Assembly: GCF_027596085.1 (NCBI RefSeq)
Contig: NC_072450.1
Location: forward strand, 6,858,736-6,922,735
Length of the DNA stretch: 64,000 nt
Direction: 5' to 3'
From: Anoplopoma fimbria
Lineage: Eukaryota > Chordata > Actinopteri > Perciformes > Anoplopomatidae
How positions within the stretch are numbered: position 1 is the first letter of the stretch; every line of letters starts with the position of its first letter. This document shows positions 40,501-51,570 of the stretch, one piece after another. Under the pieces are notes generated by a model, which saw nothing but the letters and a program-made list of their open reading frames with translations, made no database searches and was not told the DNA's origin. The translations under genes were made by a program, and so were the position numbers.

Positions 40501-43500
40501 CAGCAGTGAATGCACCGACTGTGGCAATCGATATGCTGGGACTGAAGGACATTTGGGATCTAGTTTTTCTCTCCACATCACTGGTCACACATGGGTCAAA
40601 GTACATGTGTACATGTGATTACAAAAAGATTGACAGAAAGACTTTAATTTACATTATAATCATGCAAAATGACAAATACCTTCTCATTTCTGATAATGAT
40701 TTCTAAACTTTTTAGTTTGAACTTTTTTTATATTTCTTTTGACAGATAAATGACTAAACCAGGATTTAATAAAAACCTGGGATAGAAAAGCAAAATATGA
40801 GCAACAAATCCCTTTTACGTTCATTAACTCACCTTATGGCCCAGTGAAGAGGAGTCGAGGTCAAATCTCCTCCAAGCTGGTCAACTATCGACCCTTTAGA
40901 AATATAATACCTGTCAGGGAAGATACAGAGAGAGAATTAATATCAAAACAAATATCTGTGTCAACCATTCAGCACATTTCATGTTGGAGCTTGTTGTATT
41001 TCAGTTCAGTCGCCTCTATTTCTTTTCTGGTAGGTTTATTATAGCTCAAAGCGCTGTGCTTCATGTCTGACGCTTCCGACAATGAGAAAGAAAATACGTG
41101 AAGTGCCCGAGGAGGAACTGACTGAAAGCTGTTTGCTTTCAATATGATGGAAAAACTGAAAGCAACAACACCAATCCATTTACTTTACTTTGTGATTGAA
41201 GTAATTCTGATTTCATTTTATGTTATGTTAACTTGATTGTGATATTGAAATGAAAACAGACAATATAATACTAAATAATTAATTTCAATACATTTTTTAT
41301 ATAAAGGCCCTGTATGTCTCAACGCATGGCATCTCATATAACTGAGCATACTGTAAAGAGTACCAGTGTCTGTGTTCGGAGAAATATGGTGAGTAAGCTG
41401 CAGTGGAATGCTTAAATGTTTACATGATATTTAATGGTTTTTTTGCATCTAAATATATAGTCTAAGTGTAATCTGCAGATCTTACTTCACCAGCTCTGCG
41501 CGGTTGTTGATGGCCGCCCAGTGCAGCAGAGAGACGTTCTCTTTGTCCGGCTGCCTGACGTCGTATCCTGATTCCACCAGCTCCTTACAGCGCTCAAGGA
41601 TACCGAACCTGAGAGGATCACACAGAGAAAAAAAACACACTAATTAAACACATTTAAGTTACTAAAAGGGTTATGAACTGGTTTAACAGTTACAAGTTAA
41701 TACTGATATCTCTATATGACCAATACAAGCAAACAAGACAAACAAAACAAATTGGCAATTTCTATAAAGTTATTATTAATGCATGTCCAAGGGGTCCGAT
41801 TTCCCGCCAAACCAGGAGAAACACACAGACGGGAAGAGCCAATGTTTACACTTTCACATCTTTCTTTTAATAATGTTATTTTTTATGTTATATTTTTTGG
41901 GTTTTGGCTGATACTGAAGCTGGATCAGCAAAGAGAATAAGAAAATAATTGACCGAAGACCAAAAATAAGCTAAAAGGGACGGACCGACAGACGGACAGA
42001 AAACAAGACTCATTCAACAGATCTGGAATTGGCTTTCTTCCTCTACACTGGTAGGTAATATGTCTATTGTATTTATGAAATACATCACAAGTTATGGTTT
42101 TACATCAATATATGAATTAACGCCATGTTTGTGGCTAGAACACAGTTCATTTTGTTTCAACATTGCCATATTGCAACTATTAATCTCACATAGCAACATT
42201 ACTATGAATCCTGCAAACAGAAAGAAAAATGGTATTAAAAATAAGTTGTGTCTTTCTTTCACTGGTTTCCAAAACAAAGCCAGCAAGATCGAGATCTTTG
42301 GGCCATGAGGACGTGGTGCTATTGGAAACACTTCCCCTATTGTCCACAGGGGTCGCCAAAATTAACACAAAATGAAAGATCTTTGTTGTTGCTTAAAAAA
42401 ATCATAATAACTACCAGACAAATACTTAATAAAATACAGAACCCTAAAATAAATGAACAAATCTACTGCCTAAGGATTCAGTCATAACACATTTTCATCT
42501 GAAAGCCACTTCACGGGCAGTTAACTGTCAGCTGTGGGTTGACCTAGAAAATTTACTACATTTAATCAGATTCAGACTGTGTGAAAGGAATCTGCAGCAT
42601 TTATACACATGGTTTCCAGCACACTGCGAGATGAATAGTCAGATAGGAGTAGCTCTGCATATTCCTTTCTTTTCTTCCCACGTCTTAAAAAAAAAAGTGA
42701 CCTTTGTTCTGCTGCACCTCAACTCACTTATCAGTTAGCAAAAGCAGCTAGCACTTCAGTTTTATGCAAGAACTGCTGAGTGTTAATCTCATGACTGAAC
42801 ACTTTGTGCTGCCTTCACTTCAACTGATATATTTCTTATGTGCTTTTAAACTTAACAAAGAAACTGAATCATCATCCCTCTGGCTGCAAATTAAACACAG
42901 AGCTCTGACAGCCGATGTGAGTTCCTTGAATTCTGTTGCGTTCTGTGCAAATATATCGAATTCACAGTGAAGAAACTAGGCGTGTACTTACTTCTATGCT
43001 CCAGAATTTTCATATATTTAAATCTTGAACCTTCCTTGTCAAAAGAGGAAGTGTGTGCTTGCTGCAACAACTGTCAAGTCATTGGTTGAACATTATATAA
43101 TGATACAAAGGGATATCAGAAAAAAGGCCTTTCTATATTGTTATCAAATATATCAAACATTAAAGAAAAAGTCTGTCAATAATTTCCATGAGTGATAGAT
43201 TTGGGAACACCGCAACAACTCTAAAAATAAGTCCTATGGATAAAGAAACACGGGCAATCAGACTGGTTGGCAAAAAAAATACTATTCTAAAATGCTGTGC
43301 TTATTTTCCTTCTTTGACCAGGGTGGTATTGCAGGAATTTGAACTACACGTTAAACTGTCCCCTATTCATCCCACCACTTACTGTGTTGCCTTCACTATG
43401 TCCCAACTGCCGCTGTCATCCAAGTGCGACCGTCTCTTCGGCTGCTGATTGATGTCCATCGCCTGATCTGCGCTATTGCCGGACTGTCCGTGAAACCCTG

Positions 43501-46108
43501 TCATGAAGGGGTGCGCGGCTCTCGGGCCGTGACTGTGAGAGTGCCCTTGGTGTCCGTGGTTACAAGTGTCATGCATGTGGCCGTGACCCTGCAAACAGAA
43601 GGAAAAAAAAAACACAGAATTGGTCTCAAACTATAAAAAATGGCAGAGAAGAATAGCTTTACTGATTTGGGCTGATCACACAATCAGACTCCTGGGGCAT
43701 TGAAGGGATGACGGCTGACTGACCTCTTACCAAACTGCTCTCAGGTAAAAGGTGCAGTTTCTATTTGTAAAGTGTCACTGTGTAAAATAGGTGATAGTGA
43801 GTTAAATAATAAACATTTTGACCTACTGCAAAAAGTTACAAAACATTTGAATTAGTTGTTTTTATTAATTTACTATATTGATAGATAAAAATTTGTGCTG
43901 AAAAAATATGCACACTGATAGAAAAACAATCTGCAACAATTTAAGTTGTTGATTAACACACTTTAAAAAAAATGGCATACATTCTGTTTTATATGACTGG
44001 AAAATGAATGTTTTAATAAATACTGGTGGCATCCCCATGCATTCTGAAATTCTCTAGAATAATCATAGTAAATTATTAATTAAGAAATCAAACGTTCGTT
44101 ACAGTCCCAAAATAACTAAATATACTTTTGTAGATAAAGTTATCCATTTTGCCCGCTCCCAACGAGCTGACTGTAATAAACATTGTATATTATCCTGGTG
44201 ATCTAAACAGCAGCATAAAATGATTTTAGGAGACTTACATGGGACTGTAATGGGTATATTGCTTTGCTTGGTGGCTCTACAAATTCCAGTGGACTTTTTT
44301 TTACTGAAATGGATGTTTTAATGGGTTGAACTTCTCCTTCACAACAGCCAGTAGCTAACTCGCTGATGATCTCCATCAAGGTTCACAGTTATCTTTATTG
44401 TTCTACTAGTGGAAGTGTGTTCTGCAGCCAGGGTTCATATACAAACACAATAGGAAAAAGACAACCACTGGACTGTGGTCGTGCCTCCTGCTATGGCACC
44501 GCTGACACCAACTGCTACTACCATTATTATTATGAGTCACATTACTATTACTATTCCCTGTACCATTACGCATATTAGCTTTGCTTCCACCCTGAAGCCC
44601 TTTTTGCTTTCTCGTTCTGCAGGTTTCCATGAATCGTTGTGGAACCTGGACCGTAGTCGTGCCTCCTGCTGTGAGCCGACTGACACCCACTGCTACTTCC
44701 ATTATTATTATTAGTCACATTACTATTCCCTATTTCATAATTATAATTCAACTGTAATAATTGTTGCTGTTATTATAAGTAGTCTTACTTTTTTTCCTTC
44801 GTTACTCTGCTTACTACTCTTATTATATGAATCATTTATGTCATATACATTGAATGTGTTGTATCTCTGTTATGCTGTTCATTCTGTACACATGACATCT
44901 ATTGCATTCTGTCCATCCTGAGAGAAGGATCCCTCCTCTGTCGCTCTCCCAGAGGTTTCTTCCTTTTTTCTCCCTGTTAAAGGGGTTTTTAGGGGAGTTT
45001 TTCCTGAGCTGATGTGAGGGTCTAAGGACAGAGGATGTGAGGGTATAAGGACAGAGGACGTGAGGGTCTAAGGACAGAGGATGTGAGGGTGGACAGAGGG
45101 TGAGGGTCTAAGGACAGAGGATGTGAGGGTCTAAGGACAGAGGGTGTGAGGGTCTAAGGACAGAGGATGTGAGGGTCTAAGGACAGAGGGTGTGAGGGTC
45201 TAAGGACAGAGGATGTGAGGGTGTGAGGGTCTAAGGACAGAGGGTGTGAGGGTCTAAGGACAGAGGACAGAGGATGTGAGGGTGTGAGGACAGAGGGTGT
45301 GAGGGTCTAAGGACAGAGGATGTGAGGGTCAGAGGGTAAGGACAGAGGATGTGAGGGTCTAAGGACAGAGGATGTCACATGTGTACAGAGGGTGTGAGGG
45401 TCTAAGGACAGAGGATGCTAAGGAGGGTCTAAGGACAGAGGACAGAGGACAGACAGAGGACAGAGGATGTGAGGGTCTAAGGACAGAGGACAGAGGGTGT
45501 GAGGGTCTAAGGACAGAGGACAGAGGATGTCACATGTGTACAGATTGTAAAGCCCTCTGAGGCAAATTTGTAATTCATGATTCTGGTCTCTACTAAATAA
45601 ATAAACTGAATTGAACATTACAAGGACACTTTAACACAATAAATTAGAGCAAAAGGGGATGCAAAATCATATCAAATGCACAGGTGCCAACTCTGGTTAC
45701 TATCAAAGTCATTCATAAAAGTTGATGCTGATTAAGACTCAACATGTGGACTGTAAACAGTGTAACACACGTGGGTTTGGATGGAAACATCACTGAACAA
45801 ACATGGCTTTCCTTACATGGACGTCTTGGAAATTCAATTTGAGGAGCAGAAGCTGGAGTCTGCCTAGCTGGCTAACCTTCTGCTTTACGGCAGGTGACTT
45901 ACATCCGGGTACCACCGCCCACCGTCACTGTCAGTGTGGACGGGTGTTACAGCAACTTACTAGCTACAAGATGCTAACATATATCAGTCTATAAACTACA
46001 CGAGCTTTGTCTCCAGCAGGCGAACGGGGTAATAGCACAGGTAACGTTGCAGGAGAGGCAATTAAAAGACATCGAGCCACTCACATTGTCGTCTTCCTTC
46101 CAGTCCAT
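34574..46108 (-). CDS. zdhhc13: ankyrin-repeat DHHC-family membrane protein 13 (HIP14-like), 17 coding exons; catalytic Cys replaced by Ser
   Basis: Coding exons, 5' to 3' (plus coordinates): 46085-46108, 43383-43588, 41486-41608, 40833-40910, 40116-40260, 39925-39989, 39347-39509, 38581-38706, 38370-38491, 38164-38264, 37719-37843, 37558-37620, 37368-37461, 36541-36624, 36291-36448, 35615-35712, 34574-34712; 1914 nt, 637 aa. The family transfers palmitate to cysteines of substrates bound by the ankyrin domain, mainly at Golgi/ER. Seen: His-rich N-terminus; ankyrin repeats about 77-305, with [10 protein letters not shown] and [11 protein letters not shown]; hydrophobic segments from 311; a cysteine-rich domain about 441-479 (FCTSC, HCFYC); then [13 protein letters not shown], with Ser471 in place of the catalytic Cys; and TTAE at 566-569, the TTxE motif. 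Length is close to human ZDHHC13 (622 aa). Neighbours e2f8/csrp3 support zdhhc13 over zdhhc17. Intron 10 (37844-38163) appears to be AT-AC. Introns hold a minisatellite-bearing retroelement (intron 1) and other repeats. Confidence 0.93.
36186..36236 (+). mobile_element. LINE-type 3' tail fragment
   Basis: GCAAATTTCCCCGCTGCGGG then ACTAATAAAGGATTATCTTATC: the terminal 50 bp of the element family at 11417 and 13167, here on the plus strand, in a zdhhc13 intron. Confidence 0.6.
37368..37461 (-). other. zdhhc13: zdhhc13 exon 13, cysteine-rich/DHHC-box exon with a DHHS motif
   Basis: Encodes residues 448-478 plus the first base of codon 479. The serine codon TCC occupies plus positions 37390-37392 (read as GGA on +). 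A cysteine TGC would need only one base change, at 37391. The other zinc-ligand-type Cys/His residues in the exon (H456, C457, C460, C463, H469, H470, C477) are present. Confidence 0.95.
37844..38163 (-). other. zdhhc13: zdhhc13 intron 10, predicted U12-type AT-AC intron
   Basis: On the minus strand the intron begins ATATCCTTTT, matching the minor-spliceosome 5' site. Near its 3' end is TTCCTTAAC, the U12 branch-site consensus, about 14 nt before a terminal AC. Cutting at these ends joins phase 1 exactly and gives [14 protein letters not shown]. That leaves three residues between Asp and the next membrane segment, as in human ZDHHC13 and ZDHHC17. The best GT-AG alternative adds nine residues. 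Confidence 0.8.
42266..42382 (-). repeat. partial copy of unclassified dispersed repeat family
   Basis: On the minus strand: AAGATCTTTCATTTTGTG ... TTTTGGCGACCCCTGTGGAC ... GAAGTGTTTCC, matching the start of the elements at 51150 and 58140. Lies in zdhhc13 intron 2. Confidence 0.7.
44395..45615 (+). mobile_element. fish retroelement fragment with expanded minisatellite, in zdhhc13 intron 1
   Basis: Contains a doubled block (GGTCGTGCCTCCTGCTATGG near 44477 and GTCGTGCCTCCTGCTGTG near 44655, each followed by (ATT)n). It continues with TGAGAGAAGGATCCCTCCTC and AGGTTTCTTCC, then GTACAGATTGTAAAGCCCTC, and ends AATAAATAAACTGAATTGAA. These are typical of a repeat common in acanthomorph genomes. No ORF of substance. 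Confidence 0.6.
45014..45535 (+). repeat. minisatellite, about 23-bp unit
   Basis: About 20 imperfect units of GATGTGAGGGTCTAAGGACA plus GAG, with unit variants GGGTGTGAGG and GACAGAGGACAGAG. It expands a segment normally single-copy inside the surrounding retroelement; the element resumes at GATGTCACATGTGTACAG, a string that also occurs once inside the array near 45370. Confidence 0.9.
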
Positions 46109-46200
46109 CTTGTGAAGGAACGAAGAGAAAGTGTTCCTGCGGCAGGTCGGACCACAATAAGCGCGCAACTTCCGTGTTGTGTTCTTTCAAAATAAGAGTC
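46109..46200 (-). promoter_or_regulatory. zdhhc13: zdhhc13 5' UTR and ETS-type promoter
   Basis: The ATG has a good context (ACAAGATGG). Upstream on the minus strand is CGGAAGT (plus ACTTCCG, 46168-46174) beside a GCGCGC run, typical of TATA-less ETS-driven housekeeping promoters. The transcription start is not visible. Confidence 0.5.
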
Positions 46201-46359
46201 GCGATGATGCAGATAGAGGTTAAAAAAAATAAATTAAAAAAAAACAGAAAACATTTGATGGTGAAAATGAGGGAAGGCAAATTAAATACATTATTTTGAA
46301 GCTTATTTAAAAGAAATAGAAATGCCAACATGCAGTGAAGTTTGGCATTCAACATCTAT

Positions 46360-46619
<260 letters not shown>

Positions 46620-46874
46620 TATAGTACCAGTCAGAAGTGTGGACACACCTTCTCATTCAACTACTTTGAAGAATCTAAAATATAAAACATATTCTGGTTT
46701 GTTGAGCATTTGTTTGTTTACCACATAATTCCATATGTGTTCCTTCATAGTTTGGATGTCTTCAATATTAATCTACAATGTAGAAAAAAAAATATAAAAC
46801 ATATTCTGGTTTGTTGAAAATAAAGAAAAACCATTGAATGAGAAGGTGTGTCCAAACTTTTGACTGGTACTGTA
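46620..46874 (-). mobile_element. Tc1-type MITE, copy A
   Basis: Begins TATAGTACCAGTCAGAAG and ends TTTTGACTGGTACTGTA. Contains a small internal duplication of ATATAAAACATATTCTGG (near 46680 and 46792). Confidence 0.85.
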
Positions 46875-47077
46875 TATATATTTTTTAATTTAATTATGAA
46901 ATGACTATGTAATTGGAGACATTGTTACTGAGTGAATAATTCTGTTGTTACATACCATTCATAACTTATCTGTTAACTGGAGACTTTTTTCAATATGGCA
47001 ATATATAGAACAAATAAAATGTTTGAATATTCTACTTTTTATACTAAACTATACTATACTACATTTCCTGTTCTTTA

Positions 47078-47232
47078 ACCAGTCAAAAGTTTGGACCTTC
47101 ATTAAACACTTTGAAGAATATAAAATATGAAACATATTCTGGTTTGTTGAGCATTTGTTTGTTTACCACATAATTCAATATTAATCTACAATGTATAAAA
47201 TAAAGAAAAACCAAATGATAAACTTTTGAACA
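47078..47232 (-). mobile_element. Tc1-type MITE, degraded copy B
   Basis: ACCAGTCAAAAGTTTGGACC through CAACTAC-deleted interior to ACCAAATGATAAACTTTTG. Both ends eroded. Confidence 0.75.
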
Positions 47233-47380
47233 AATAAAATGTTTGAATTTATTTATTTAATTATGAAATAACTATGTTATTGGGAGATAGCTACTGAAAT
47301 CATTCTGTTCTTATTCATAACTTATCTGTTAACAATTTTTTTTATACTAAACTATACTATACTACATTTCCTGTTCTTTA

Positions 47381-47611
47381 TACAGTACCAGTCAAAAGTT
47401 TGGACACACCTTCTCATTCAATGGTTTTTCTTTATTTTTATTTTTTTCTACATTGTTGATTAATATTGAAGACATCCAAACTATGAAGGAACACATATGG
47501 AATTATGTGGTAAACAAACAAATGCTCAACAAACCAGAATATGATTTATATTTTAGATTCTTCAAAGTAGTTGAATGAGAAGGTGTGTCCAAACTTTTGA
47601 CTGATACTGTA
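47381..47611 (+). mobile_element. Tc1-type MITE, copy C (complete)
   Basis: 231 bp, TACAGTACCAGTCAAAAG ... TTTTGACTGATACTGTA, TA-flanked, oriented like the copy at 12598. Confidence 0.88.
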
Positions 47612-50600
47612 TATACATAATTTATTATACTGTACTGTATTTTAGCATATCATATTATGTTATATTATCTTATATTGTTTACTGCATTTTATACTATATT
47701 AATACAGACTAGCTCTACCATTACTTAGTCATATCATATAGTAGTCTTGTGTACACTGTTTGCAACACTACAACTTTGGTGCTACTAATCACATCATACA
47801 ACGGTCACGTTTGCCTTGTAATTAGGTTCAAACCCTGAGGTGGTTATTACATTTTCATTAAACCACAATCCAGTTGACAAGCAGTAAACCTGTAGTTCTC
47901 GTGGGAAACCACTTGACATTCTATTTTGAAAGCAAGGGCTTTAAACAGGAACTCTTCTTTCTGGTCATTTTATTAACTTTTTTCTTAATTCTTTCACCTT
48001 CTTCCTGGAAATGCAACAGAAATTTTCATTGGGCTATTGTTTCACTCATGCCTACAGGGCTTTCCTGCTGCTGTCTGCATTATTCAACAGTGAAAGTAAG
48101 TCTTTAATGATGCGGTGTCCCGATGGGAATGGAAAAAAAATCAAAGTTTGCTTTGGTTGGAAGAAACAAAGCATGCATATTCAATAAGGAAAACAAGGGA
48201 AATTATAGGGATGTTGGATTTTAAACAAACCAATCTGTGAATAAAGGCTTTCTCAAAATAAATGTCCCCTGGGAAAATATGCTTTGGTATCATAAGTGAA
48301 AATCATTTGCTGTTTCCGTTTAGAAAATCCAGAAGTGAGACAAGGTCTTCAAATTGACTAACTGGTCAAATAAACCTTGGTTATGCTTTGATTTCAAATC
48401 AGAACCCTTGAGTAATATCTGATTCAGATGTCCAGATGGAATTGCGTGGAAAAACACAAACAAATAAATGCCTTGAATGAAGTCAAAGGCAACTTAAAAG
48501 CTTTAAAAAATAAATGAATGAATACAGGACTGACAGAAATGACAGAAATGACTGACCGATACTACGGTTTGAGCTTCAGTTTGGGGTCCAACAAACTGAA
48601 ACTTTGAAGAAAAATAAACAGAAATGGACTTTGATTGATTTTTGTTATAGTTATGGTTGTAAAAATGTGACTTTTAAAACAGTTACACGGTTAGCAAACA
48701 CAGCAACCGAAGGGCGGGAACTTTAAAGTGGCACCTTGTTCTCATAGACAAAAACACATTACTCATTTAGTGCTTCAGCAAATGTGAAACTCTTCAACTC
48801 TGCTGTGCCCACATCCTGATAAATACATGTTGTGTGGACAAGTGTAATTTAAACCCTTTTCTGCAACATTTAGTCAAGATCCAAAAGATACCAAAGGTGC
48901 AACTATGTCTGGCTGAATTTAAGTAAATGATGCACAGAACAACTATAAATATTTCCATTTGATTTAGTGGCACAGTCATAATAACACCACATATTTTGGC
49001 ATATTATTTTTTCTGCTTCCACATAGTCAAATAAAAAGCATGTGTTAGGTTTTTGTTTCACTTCTTTATAAATGTGGTGGAGGTAAGCAGCTGTAGTGAC
49101 TCTTGTTTCTGTATTATGAGTTTTTCCACATTGGATAAGTAGCATTAAAAGGCTTTTAGAGACCCATAATATCCTGTGTTTATTTATAAAAATGCCCTCT
49201 TCTTTGAAAATGTTAGACCATGTAGAATGTGTCTTCATATGGTAAGTGAAGAGACAAAATCATACCCTCAATTTTGTATTTTTATCAAGGAAGTCAACCT
49301 TATTTTAACATTTTAATAGCCAAGCAACATTTGGCAACAAATACTGTGCACGAATCTCAGCTATTGCATCATATATGACTTCTACTCTCTTTTCTGAGGC
49401 TGAGATAAATGGTGCCACATCTTAACTAAGAGTTAAAACTTAAACCCAATTTAAAGTCTTATTTTATAATAATTGGAACACTTGCTATAATAAATATATA
49501 GTTTTTTTCTGACAAGATAAACTCTAAATACAACCCTTGTGGGATTCAGTTTACTTCACAAACCAAACAAATTTAGTTTAAAATAAACCACCTTGCACTT
49601 CCAGATGTTCAGCAGTAGGTGGCGCCATCGTTCAATCCACGATCAGATGTACCACTTTACAACTTCACATGTTGTGTTTTCAATGCACAGGATTTTATTT
49701 GGAATGTCTCTGCACAGATGTGATCATTTACAAGTTCTTTTTTATTATTATGGATTTAAACATTTAAATATATCCTAAGACTTGCTTGAGATAGATAATC
49801 CATCACAGTGAATTAACCTCTATGTTGCATGGGGATGAAGATTTGGTCTGCATTGTGTTAACACCCAGTTTTAAGATCATTTCCGTGTCCGTGCCAGAAA
49901 CCGAACAATAGACATCCAAAAACATTTATAAGATTTGTAGTAAAACATGTAAAGACTCAGATTTTTGTCTAAAAGATAGATGTGTAAACACGAACAGGTG
50001 AAACATGTTCAAGGTTTCCGGTTGTATGTCTTTTTTGCCATGAGACTTTATTCTCAATGTGACGACCCTGGTTTAATGATGAATCAGGAATTTGAATAAA
50101 TATTATTTCACCATCTACTTGACAAGTTCAACCTTACGTTTAAACGTCAAAATAAACATTTCAATAAGATGAAAACCCCAAATTTTGAAGGACTTGTTGG
50201 AAAAAGGACAAACTTAATAATCCTGAGTGTTATTGATAGATCAATCACTTGTACATAATACAAAAAATGAACATGATATGTAATGTGCATATCCCTGATA
50301 AAGAGTTTTTCCTTGTGAGATCAGTGGGCCTTTGCTTATTGTCGCTGGATTATGTCCAATTTAGCTTTTTTTAAAGGTCTATTTGTCTCTACAACAGTTT
50401 GATAAGTTTGTGATTGATTGTTAGGTAAAGTTTCTTGAGACTTGCTCTTGATATTAATTTACTTGATTTTTAATTATAGTAAACAATGATGCCAAAAAAT
50501 AGAAATTTAATCTGACAAGTGTTATTTTCACGGGCAAAAAGTCACATTTTGACATTTATAAAAGATTTTCCTGTTGATCTGTGCTACTCTGATTATTATT

Positions 50601-51149
50601 TTATTTCTCCAAATGTGAGTAATTTAAGAAAGGTTTATCTAAAATAAATTTAATTTGATTTTAAACTAAAACACATGAAGCCTACTAGTCACCAGTTTGA
50701 GTGCATGTGCCAAGCAGAAGTAATTGAGCTGTCAAGAAGGAAGTCATAACAGTGAAGAGGACTAAAGGTCAGTATAAATACTGTTTGCACGAACTAGATT
50801 GAGGGTAGAAGCAAAACTAAAAGGAGTTACAGCATTTATATTAAAGTACCTTGTTATCAGCACATATATGGCCTTCATCTTTTGCTCGGAGTCCATTCTC
50901 GTCAACGAGCAGCCGCTGTGGTCATTAAAAACGGAGTGATTAAGGAAGCAGGGCCGTCCAATGAAAACATGTAGAGGATGTGTGTTTCACAGCTGATAGA
51001 GCTGCAGAGGGGAGCCGTATGAGCGCACTTTGCTCCCATTAAAGCCTCTGTGGAATCTAATAATGCTTTGGTATTTGTATTATTTGACATTTTGAAACCA
51101 TTTCAGACCACTTATAACATATTTTGCTATTAACAGCAAAGCTATTAAA
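47612..51149. other. non-coding DNA
   Basis: AT-rich and mostly unique. ORFs (for example on the minus strand at 48.8-49.2 kb) lack domains or splice context. No RNA gene seen. Confidence 0.45.
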
Positions 51150-51570
51150 GCTTTGCTGTTAAATTTGTGCTGAGTTTGGCGGTCCCTGTGGATAAAAAGG
51201 AAGTGTTTCCGAGCACCAGAGCCCCTCTCATTTTACTGCAGCAGGGTCTGACAGAGTCCGGGTTCTGGTTCTCCCCGGGGCCTCCAGCAGCTTTGTGTCG
51301 GTGTTGACTCCCAGAACTCTTGTGAGACGCGCTGCCTAACAAACCAACTTAGCCCAAACTTGTGTGTTACCTCCTATATACGGCCTGCCGGAGGCTGCAC
51401 TTGAGTCTTAGCTGAAGGAGTTTCTCGTCAATGTAAATGATTTCTTCTGATTCCATGTGGAATCCAACCTGATGGCTTCAATGACAAGAATAACTAAATA
51501 CAAATAGGCAATCTTCTCTCTGGTGGTCTCGTATACTCATGTTGGTCATAAAGAAGCTTGAGTATTAGAC
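51150..51570 (+). repeat. unclassified dispersed repeat, copy 2
   Basis: Shares TTTGGCGGTCCCTGTGGA, CATTTTACTGCAGCAGGG, GGTTCTGGTTCTCCC and GTGTCGGTGTTGA with 58140. Its later part (AATAGGCAATCTTCTCTCTG then GGTCATAAAGAAGCTTGAGT) corresponds to the 3' part of the copies at 56640 and 58140. Confidence 0.7.

Noticed and set aside
45372..45618. Repeat-rich minisatellite as a possible CRISPR-like array
   Set aside because: Eukaryotic host DNA, head-to-tail units without unique spacers, embedded in a retroelement.
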